Of a DNA stretch of 9,714 nucleotides, positions 4,780 through 9,714 are shown piece by piece; the first letter of the stretch is position 1; every line of letters begins with the position of its first letter. Made by a program: the position numbers and the translations under genes. Below the pieces are notes generated by a model. The model ran no database searches, was not told the DNA's origin, and worked only from the letters and a program-made list of their open reading frames with translations. Origin of the DNA: Methylophilaceae bacterium (GTDB taxonomy: Bacteria; Pseudomonadota; Gammaproteobacteria; Burkholderiales; Methylophilaceae); NCBI GenBank assembly GCA_025362115.1, contig JANYIK010000124.1:1-9714 (forward strand). The letters run 5' to 3'.

Positions 4780-5619
4780 ATGCCAACAACATTATTCATC
4801 TTCATCGCTTTCTTATTCGGCCTCGTCGTCGGTAGTTTCCTCAATGTAGTTATCCACCGTCTACCGAGAATACTCGAGCGCGAGTGGGAGTTTGAGCTGG
4901 CCAGCCATATTGCCGAAAAATCAGGGCAAGAACCGCCATCCGCGCTAGCACCTTACACACTCTCTGCTCCACGCTCCGCCTGCCCCTGTTGCGGAAACCA
5001 AATTACGGCACTGCATAATATTCCGCTCATCAGCTATGTATGCTTAAGCGGCAAATGCGCCGCCTGCAAAGCGCCCATCAGCGCGCGCTATCCTTTGGTC
5101 GAGGCGCTCACCGGATTGCTGGCAGCAGCTATCGCCTGGAAATTCGGCTTTGGCTTACAAGCATTTGCCTCGTTCTTTTTGGTCGCCAGCCTCATCACGC
5201 TCACTTTTATAGACCTTGATGCCATGCTGCTACCCGACGACATTACTCTACCGTTGCTGTGGGCCGGGCTATTGTTTAATCTGCAAGGCGGGTTCACTGA
5301 CCTGCAATCTGCCGTCATTGGTGCGGTGGTGGGTTATGGGCTGCTGTGGACGGCGTATTGGTTATTCAAACTCGCCACGGGCAAGGAGGGTATGGGTTAC
5401 GGCGACTTCAAGCTACTGGCAGCACTGGGTGCCTGGTTTGGCTGGCAGGCATTGCCTCCATTGCTAGTGATTTCCGGTGTTACCGGCTCTATCATTGGCT
5501 TTGCCTTGATGACAGCCAAAAACAATTTATCCGGCAAAATTTCTTTCGGCCCTTATCTGGCGCTAGGTGGCATCGTGACCCTGTTTTTTGGATCGGCACT
5601 TTCACGGCTCTATATATAA
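4780..5619 (+). CDS. pilD: Type IV prepilin peptidase / N-methyltransferase
   Basis: Inner-membrane aspartic peptidase that cleaves the leader of type IV prepilins and type II secretion pseudopilins and methylates the new N-terminus. The 279-residue protein has the N-terminal GSFLNVVIHRLP (18-29). A cytoplasmic zinc loop carries Cys68/Cys71 and Cys93/Cys96 (two CxxC pairs). The two catalytic aspartate sites are IDLDAMLLPDD (144-154) and GMGYGDFK (204-211, Asp209). Several hydrophobic segments complete the polytopic fold, and the length is normal. In many relatives pilB and pilC precede it; here the upstream DNA is repeat debris, so it heads the transcript. Its stop TAA is followed without a gap by the coaE ATG. 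The gene looks complete. Confidence 0.96.
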   Translation: MPTTLFIFIAFLFGLVVGSFLNVVIHRLPRILEREWEFELASHIAEKSGQEPPSALAPYTLSAPRSACPCCGNQITALHNIPLISYVCLSGKCAACKAPISARYPLVEALTGLLAAAIAWKFGFGLQAFASFFLVASLITLTFIDLDAMLLPDDITLPLLWAGLLFNLQGGFTDLQSAVIGAVVGYGLLWTAYWLFKLATGKEGMGYGDFKLLAALGAWFGWQALPPLLVISGVTGSIIGFALMTAKNNLSGKISFGPYLALGGIVTLFFGSALSRLYI

Positions 5620-6216
5620 ATGCTAGTCATCGGTCTCACTGGCGGTATCGGCAGCGGTAAAAGCACCGTCGCTGAACTATTCGCCAACCACGGCATCGCC
5701 ATCACCGACACTGATGTTATCGCGCATCGGCTGACCGCGGCGGGGCAGAACGCTTTGGACGAAATAGCGAGTATCTTTGGCCGCGACATCCTGCAAGAAG
5801 ATGGCACGCTGAATCGGCCTTTTCTGCGGCAAAAAGTGTTCGCTGATGCCGAATCCAGGAAAAAACTGGAGAACATACTGCATCCGCACATTCACGAAGT
5901 GGTCAACATCGAGTTGACAGCAGAAACCAAGACTCCATACCGCATAGTAGTCGTGCCGCTGCTGGTTGAAACCAGTGCTTATGACAATGTGGTCAATCGC
6001 GTGTTAGTCGTGGATTGTCCAGAACACCAGCAAATCCAACGTGTATTGGCGCGTGGTGCATTAAAAGAAGTGGAAATTCGCGCCATCATGGCTACGCAAT
6101 GTAATCGAGAGCAACGACTCAACCGTGCTGATGACGTAATTATCAACGATGCTGAACATCAAAAACTGGCTCAACAAGTGTCAGAATTACATAAAAAATA
6201 CCTAACTCTTGCATAG
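5620..6216 (+). CDS. coaE: Dephospho-CoA kinase
   Basis: Catalyses the last step of coenzyme A synthesis, ATP-dependent phosphorylation of the ribose 3'-OH of dephospho-CoA, in the cytoplasm. The 198-residue protein has a P-loop GGIGSGKST at 8-16, ITDTDVIAH (28-36) with Asp30/Asp32 for the substrate and metal site, HPHI (88-91), VVPLLVET (111-118), VVDCP (130-134) and the late Arg-rich QCNREQRLNRADDVI (160-174). The start is set by ATG directly after the pilD stop. There is no separate ribosome site, so translation is probably coupled to pilD. Normal length, no defects. Confidence 0.97.
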   Translation: MLVIGLTGGIGSGKSTVAELFANHGIAITDTDVIAHRLTAAGQNALDEIASIFGRDILQEDGTLNRPFLRQKVFADAESRKKLENILHPHIHEVVNIELTAETKTPYRIVVVPLLVETSAYDNVVNRVLVVDCPEHQQIQRVLARGALKEVEIRAIMATQCNREQRLNRADDVIINDAEHQKLAQQVSELHKKYLTLA

Positions 6217-6237
6217 TTAGCGTTTCAAACTCATAAT
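6209..6237 (+). promoter_or_regulatory. Predicted promoter for zapD-yacG
   Basis: TTGCAT (6209-6214) and CATAAT (6232-6237) are 17 nt apart, straddling the coaE stop. The start point would be near 6244, about 55 nt before the zapD GTG. This would let the division genes be transcribed without pilD-coaE. Confidence 0.45.
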
Positions 6238-6299
6238 CCGCATCAAAATTCTGTGATAACTTACCAACCCAGATTAACTGATGATTTAGAAGACTTTTC

Positions 6300-7058
6300 G
6301 TGCCCATCTATGACTACCCCTGCAACGAGCGCGTCCGCATCATGCTGCGGCTGGAGGATCTGCTCGCCAAAATGCAGTATTTCGCCGTAAGTGAACACAA
6401 GTTTGAGCACCATTCTGCCCTGCTCATCATGTTCCAGATCCTGGATTTGATAGATCGTTCTGACCTTAAATCTGACTTGCTACAAGAGCTTGATCGTCAA
6501 CGACTAGTAATGGGAAGCTTGTCTGGCAACCCCAGCATCGCCGAAGACGTGCTGAAAAGCATGACCACCGAAATTGAGCAAGCGGCTTTAGGTCTACGCG
6601 CCATGAATGGCCGTATCGGACAGACTTTGCGCGATAACGAGTGGCTGATGGGTGTCAAGCAACGTGCCATGATTCCCGGTGGTGCGTGTGAATTCGACGT
6701 GCCATCCTATCATCACTGGCTGGGCCGCCCCGTCGCAGAAAAACAAACAGCGCTGCAAACCTGGTTTGCGCCATTACAAGCCTTGCAAGAAGCCTTGCAC
6801 GTGATTTTGCACATCCTGCGCGGTAGCGGCGCAGCGAGTCCTTGCCAAGCCCATCAAGGGGCTTACCAACAAATGCTCAGCGGGGCAAAACCAGCGCAAA
6901 TGCTGCGCGTGATGCTGCCGGAAGACGCATCATGCTTCCCCGAAATCAGCGCCAACAAATATGCCATCAACATCCGCTTCAGCCAGTTTGACGGCATCCA
7001 AAAACCACGCCCTTGTGACCTGGAATTGAGCTTTGAGCTGGCACTCTGTAATCTGTAA
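6300..7058 (+). CDS. zapD: Cell division protein ZapD (FtsZ-binding)
   Basis: Cytoplasmic protein that binds the FtsZ C-terminal tail and cross-links protofilaments in the Z ring. The 252-residue protein shows the family's blocks: YDYPCNERVRIMLRLEDL (4-21), IPGGACEFDVPSYHHWL (125-141), and PEISANKYAINIRF (214-227) in the beta-rich C-terminal part. It begins with GTG at 6300. An in-frame stop at 6282-6284 excludes a longer protein, and the homologous start aligns here. AGAAG at 6290-6294 is a modest ribosome site. The coaE-zapD gap is 83 nt and holds a promoter candidate. Length is typical. Confidence 0.95.
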   Translation: MPIYDYPCNERVRIMLRLEDLLAKMQYFAVSEHKFEHHSALLIMFQILDLIDRSDLKSDLLQELDRQRLVMGSLSGNPSIAEDVLKSMTTEIEQAALGLRAMNGRIGQTLRDNEWLMGVKQRAMIPGGACEFDVPSYHHWLGRPVAEKQTALQTWFAPLQALQEALHVILHILRGSGAASPCQAHQGAYQQMLSGAKPAQMLRVMLPEDASCFPEISANKYAINIRFSQFDGIQKPRPCDLELSFELALCNL

Positions 7059-7087
7059 AGGCGAAGGCTATAAAATCTCCCCCAAAA

Positions 7088-7255
7088 GTGAGCTGTCCCA
7101 CCTGCGGTAAAGAAGCACTTTACCACCCACAAAACCCGTGGCGGCCTTTCTGCTGCGAACGCTGCAAGCTGATAGACCTTGGCGTTTGGGCAAATGAAGG
7201 CTACCGTATCCCCGTCGCACCCACACAGGAAATTGATGATGAGTTTGACCAGTAA
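7088..7255 (+). CDS. yacG: DNA gyrase inhibitor YacG, zinc-binding
   Basis: Small zinc protein that in E. coli binds GyrB and blocks DNA binding by gyrase. The 55-residue product starts VSCPTCGKEALYHPQNPWRP and continues FCCERCKLIDLGVWANE. The zinc ligands are Cys3, Cys6, Cys22 and Cys26, and PFCxxRCKxIDLGxWA is diagnostic. An acidic tail EIDDEFDQ follows. The start is taken as GTG at 7088, the only standard start codon between an in-frame stop at 7049-7051 and the first Cys; its ribosome site is poor, so the exact start is less sure than the gene. It lies 29 nt after zapD, and its last 20 nt overlap the next gene. Confidence 0.93.
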   Translation: MSCPTCGKEALYHPQNPWRPFCCERCKLIDLGVWANEGYRIPVAPTQEIDDEFDQ

Positions 7256-7664
7256 AGTATTTAGCGTAATTCTATTTTTAACTTGCACTTTGAACGCCCA
7301 AGCCGCCGTCACCATCAACGACGCTTGGGCGCGTGCCAGCAAACCCGGGCAAGAAGTGGGGGCGGCCTACATGACCTTGAGCAGCAGCGACTGGAGTTGC
7401 CTAACCAAAGTAAGCAGTGCTGCCGCTGGGGCAGTTGAGATACATTCCATGTCCATGGACAAAGGCGTGATGAAAATGCGGATGCTGGAACACTTGGAAT
7501 TGCCCGCTGGCAAGCCAGTCAAACTCGCCCCTGGCGGATTCCATTTGATGCTGTTTGAATTGAAAAAACCGCTGGCCGCTGGCGGCAAACTAGAACTGCT
7601 ACTGACTTTTGAAAATGAAAAAGGTAAGACGGAAAGCAAAAAAGTCACGTTGCCGATTAAGTAG
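7236..7664 (+). CDS. Periplasmic copper chaperone PCuAC family
   Basis: Exported copper-binding protein that in related systems delivers Cu(I) to the CuA or CuB site of cytochrome oxidase. The 142-residue protein has a signal peptide (SKVFSVILFLTCTLNAQA, cleavage near 23). It carries the full copper motif H-x10-M-x21-H-x-M: His70, Met81, His103, Met105, with extra Met72, Met74, Met79 and Met83. The mature N-terminus VTINDAWARAS and the PGGFHLML segment are standard. The start is placed at 7236 (MMSLTSK); AGGA at 7227-7230 is five bases before it and eight before the second ATG at 7239, which is equally possible. It overlaps the end of yacG, so translation may be coupled. Confidence 0.93.
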   Translation: MMSLTSKVFSVILFLTCTLNAQAAVTINDAWARASKPGQEVGAAYMTLSSSDWSCLTKVSSAAAGAVEIHSMSMDKGVMKMRMLEHLELPAGKPVKLAPGGFHLMLFELKKPLAAGGKLELLLTFENEKGKTESKKVTLPIK

Positions 7665-7694
7665 CCTTACTTACTACTCAATATCCTAAAAGCA

Positions 7695-7797
7695 CGTCAT
7701 TCCGGCGCAGGCCGGAATCTAGGCCAGCTAACGAGAGCGACTAAGTCTGCATACTTCGTGGATATTTGACTGGATTCTGGCCTGCGCCAGAATGACG
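7695..7797. repeat. Long imperfect inverted repeat between convergent genes
   Basis: The arms 7695-7719 and 7773-7797 are 25 nt each and pair with two mismatches around a 53-nt centre. Each arm is built on CGTCATTC(C/T)GGCGCAGGCC and can also fold by itself (ATTCCGG...CCGGAAT). This looks like the common dispersed intergenic repeat of many proteobacteria. By position it could terminate transcription from both the copper chaperone and mutT-thiE. No T run follows. Confidence 0.8.
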
Positions 7798-7815
7798 GGA
7801 GGAATGACGTAGGGC

Positions 7816-8757
7816 TTAACGCTCTCTCCATGCCTCGCGCATCATTGCAACCCCATGTCCACCGTGCTGCCATGCGGTTGCTAAATCTGCCGCCTGCATT
7901 CCCCCAAGCGCATAAATCGGCATGGGCTGATTTTTAACCAACGCCGCGAATTGCTGCCATCCCAGCGTTGCAACATTGGGATGCGTGAGCGTCGCCTGCA
8001 CCGCGCCCAACAGCGCGTAGTCCAAACCGAGTCGCGCGGCTTGGGCAAGTTCTTCCGCATTGTGACAAGACGCACCGCACAACAAGTTTGCTGGCTTTTC
8101 TGTCATCGCCATAAGCTTTTCTGCGGACAAATGCACGCCGTTTGCGGCCAGTTTTTGCGCCAACGCGATGTCGCCATTCACTAGCACTTGCGCCGCATAA
8201 GGTTGCGCTGCTCGCAGCACTTTGGCGGTGAAACTGGCAAAATCGGGGGCTGATAATTGCTTCTCGCGTACCTGAATCAAGCGCAAACCGCTTTCGAGTT
8301 GTCGCTGCAAGGCCGAAAAAAATAGGCTCTCGCCCATTTCTGCCAGATTAGTGATGGCATAAACAGGCGGTAAGCGTAATGCTTCCAGTACGGGTTGATT
8401 GGCGGGCAACAGCGGACTCACACTAGGGGAATGCGGATTCTGCCAGGAAAGGTTTTGCCCTTCCTTGCCATACGGTTCGCCACGCCAGTCACGCACGATA
8501 AAGAAATTCAGCCTGACGGTGCGCTCCGGGTAACTAAACACGCGAGTGAGCCACGGATTAAACTGCACTGCCACCGTACCCAATTCTTCCTCCAACTCAC
8601 GCTGTAAGCCCTGTTCTGCACTCTCGCCTTCCTCAATCTTGCCGCCCGGAAACTCCCACCAGCCAGCCCAGGACTTGCCTTCAGGACGTTGACCGAGCAA
8701 TACTTTGCCGTCCGCACGCAGTAACACGGCAACGGCTGCATTCACGATTCCTGTCAT
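7816..8757 (-). CDS. mutT: Nudix hydrolase (MutT-like) fused to a ThiE-like domain
   Basis: The 313-residue two-domain protein has an N-terminal half (1-128) of the 8-oxo-dGTP diphosphatase type, which cleans oxidised nucleotides. Its Nudix box is complete: Gly39, Glu45, then REL-x-EE-x-G at 53-60 (RELEEELG). The C-terminal half (131-310) has the TIM-barrel pattern of thiamine phosphate synthase: VYAITN, IQVREK (161-166), VNGDIALA (193-200), GVHLS (207-211), GASCHN, LGAVQATLTHP (250-260) and YALGGM. Such fusions are known in other proteobacteria. Compared with true ThiE, Gln162, Arg164, Lys166, Asn194, Ser230, Thr256 and Thr258 are kept, but the metal/diphosphate positions are changed (Asp to Gly195, the GQDD Asp to the AEK region, Lys to His259). 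It overlaps the upstream ATPase stop as ATGA. Confidence 0.92.
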   Translation of the reverse strand: MTGIVNAAVAVLLRADGKVLLGQRPEGKSWAGWWEFPGGKIEEGESAEQGLQRELEEELGTVAVQFNPWLTRVFSYPERTVRLNFFIVRDWRGEPYGKEGQNLSWQNPHSPSVSPLLPANQPVLEALRLPPVYAITNLAEMGESLFFSALQRQLESGLRLIQVREKQLSAPDFASFTAKVLRAAQPYAAQVLVNGDIALAQKLAANGVHLSAEKLMAMTEKPANLLCGASCHNAEELAQAARLGLDYALLGAVQATLTHPNVATLGWQQFAALVKNQPMPIYALGGMQAADLATAWQHGGHGVAMMREAWRER

Positions 8758-9599
8758 TTAAGTTGTTGTTTCCCAGCCCAATCCCGCGCGAATTGCCAGG
8801 CCACGCGCCCGCTACGCGCACCACGGGTCAGTGACCACTGCAAGGCGGCGTGGCGGATTTTCGGGGTCATGCGGCGAATACCAAAATGTTTGAGCCATGA
8901 GACCACGATGGCCAGGTATTCATCCTGATCGAAGGAGTAGAACGATAGCCACACACCAAAACGCTCAGACAGCGCCACTTTTTCATCCACCGTCTCGCCG
9001 GGGCGAATGTCGTCGGCATCCAGATTGTCTTTCATGAATTCCGGCATCAGGTTACGACGGTTGGAAGTGGCGTAGATCAGCATATTGTCAGCAACGCCAG
9101 CCACTGAGCCGTCCAGTGCCACTTTAAGCGCCTTATAGCCAGGCTCGTTGGCGTCAAAGGACAAGTCATCGCAGAACACGATGAATTTTTCGGGACGCGC
9201 GCGCAATAACTCGGTGATGTCATGCAGATCGGCCAAATCCTGCTTATCGACCTCCACCAACCTTAAACCTTGCGCGGAGAATTCCGTCAACAATGCCTTC
9301 ACCAGCGAAGATTTCCCCGTGCCGCGCGCACCGGTGAGCAAGACGTTATTGGCGGACAGGCCTTGCACGAACTGCCGCGTATTCTGCACCACCACCTTTT
9401 TCTGGTCGTCGATACCGAGGTAGTCCTCCAGACCAAGATGCTGAGGATGCGTCACCGCCTGCAGGAAACCTTGCCCGTTCTTCTTGCGCCAGCGCCAAGC
9501 CAGCGCACTCCAGTCTGGCTGCGGTTGCGCCTGCGACAGCAGGTTTTCCAGCCGGATCAATAGTTGCTCGGCACGCGAAATCAAGGTATCCAGGCTCAT
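8754..9599 (-). CDS. AAA+ family ATPase, DUF815 type
   Basis: Cytoplasmic P-loop ATPase of unknown role. The 281-residue protein has an N-terminal helical region with WSALAWRWR (30-38). A Walker A GARGTGKSS follows at 90-98, a Walker B FIVFCDDLSF at 139-148, a sensor-1-like YATSNRRNL at 176-184, and a late Arg-containing segment DEKVALSERFGVWLSF (205-220). DYLGIDDQKKVVVQNT (59-74) before the P-loop is typical of DUF815 proteins. The start is taken at 9599, where AAGG lies about seven bases upstream; a longer frame to 9662 translates only the GC-rich repeat. It precedes mutT-thiE in one transcription unit, a pairing seen in other proteobacteria next to argJ, which would lie beyond the window. 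Confidence 0.9.
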   Translation of the reverse strand: MSLDTLISRAEQLLIRLENLLSQAQPQPDWSALAWRWRKKNGQGFLQAVTHPQHLGLEDYLGIDDQKKVVVQNTRQFVQGLSANNVLLTGARGTGKSSLVKALLTEFSAQGLRLVEVDKQDLADLHDITELLRARPEKFIVFCDDLSFDANEPGYKALKVALDGSVAGVADNMLIYATSNRRNLMPEFMKDNLDADDIRPGETVDEKVALSERFGVWLSFYSFDQDEYLAIVVSWLKHFGIRRMTPKIRHAALQWSLTRGARSGRVAWQFARDWAGKQQLK

Positions 9600-9714
9600 G
9601 ACCACACCTTCCCCCCGGCAGGGGGAAGGCTGGGATGGGGGTCGAATCCCGAGATCGGGCACTCACGAACCCGGTTCACCCCCACCCTGACTCTCCCCCT
9701 GAAAAGGGGAGGGA
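9600..9714. repeat. GC-rich REP-like hairpins upstream of the ATPase gene
   Basis: A perfect 9-bp hairpin, CCTTCCCCC (9607-9615) and GGGGGAAGG (9621-9629) with a 5-nt loop, is followed by CCCG-AGAT-CGGG (9648-9659) and a second C-rich/G-rich hairpin near 9691-9713 (TCTCCCC paired with GGGGAGG, one wobble). This is a dispersed intergenic repeat that translates as PSPCRGEG-like peptides. No promoter for the ATPase gene is evident inside it; the first hairpin overlaps the leader just before the start codon. Confidence 0.7.

Noticed and set aside
7179..7235. Longer PCuAC protein starting at 7179
   Set aside because: It would overlap yacG by 77 nt and bury the signal peptide; AGGA before 7236/7239 supports the later start.
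9635..9660. GGTCGAATCCC looks like a tRNA T-arm
   Set aside because: No D-arm, anticodon arm or pairing acceptor stem can be found around it; the surroundings are the GC-rich REP-like hairpins.
9600..9662. Longer N-terminus for the DUF815 ATPase
   Set aside because: The extra residues come from the GC-rich repeat (PSPCRGEG type). The ATG at 9599 has a ribosome site and gives the usual protein.

Overview
The window looks like chromosomal DNA of a betaproteobacterium. This rests on the protein sequences: NuoA/NuoB, and the gene order prepilin peptidase - coaE - zapD - yacG that betaproteobacteria and their relatives share. A Nitrosomonadales/Gallionellaceae-type genome is my guess from the repeat content, not something the sequence proves.

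Layout. (1) 1-1066, minus strand: the start of the respiratory complex I operon, nuoA then nuoB. A good sigma70-type promoter lies upstream, and an unusual 130-nt spacer with a hairpin separates the two genes. The first base triplet of the window may be the nuoC start. (2) 1067-4760: an accessory patchwork between two conserved operons. It holds a HigB2/HigA2-type toxin-antitoxin pair (plus strand), a complete IS3-family element (1887-3209, with terminal inverted repeats, orfA/orfB, a frameshift signal and its own promoter), a 5'-truncated 2OG-Fe(II) oxygenase, an exported protein of unknown function, and three kinds of debris: the C-terminal end of a CtaG-like protein, three near-tandem copies of a REP-like motif, and the C-terminal end of a REP-associated transposase (RAYT). 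(3) 4746-7664, plus strand: pilD, coaE, zapD, yacG and a periplasmic copper chaperone (PCuAC). pilD appears to be transcribed from a promoter that would give a leaderless mRNA, and zapD has a second promoter candidate. (4) 7665-7815: a long imperfect inverted repeat between convergent genes. (5) 7816-9599, minus strand: a DUF815-type AAA+ ATPase gene overlapping, by ATGA, a gene for a Nudix (MutT-like) hydrolase fused to a ThiE-like domain. (6) 9600-9714: GC-rich REP-like hairpins.

How the parts relate. The nuo genes build the membrane arm and the N2-cluster subunit of NADH dehydrogenase. The pilD-coaE-zapD-yacG cluster combines type IV pilin processing, the last step of CoA synthesis, divisome stabilisation and gyrase control; this is a neighbourhood conserved for reasons that are not obvious. 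The usual neighbours on the inner side of each operon (secG/tRNA-Leu before nuoA, pilB/pilC before pilD) are absent, so the patchwork marks a rearrangement join. The most informative signal is the connection between the REP-like motif, the decayed RAYT beside it, and the IS3 element sitting exactly in the loop of another copy of that REP palindrome. I see no clear candidate for a wholly new multi-gene system.
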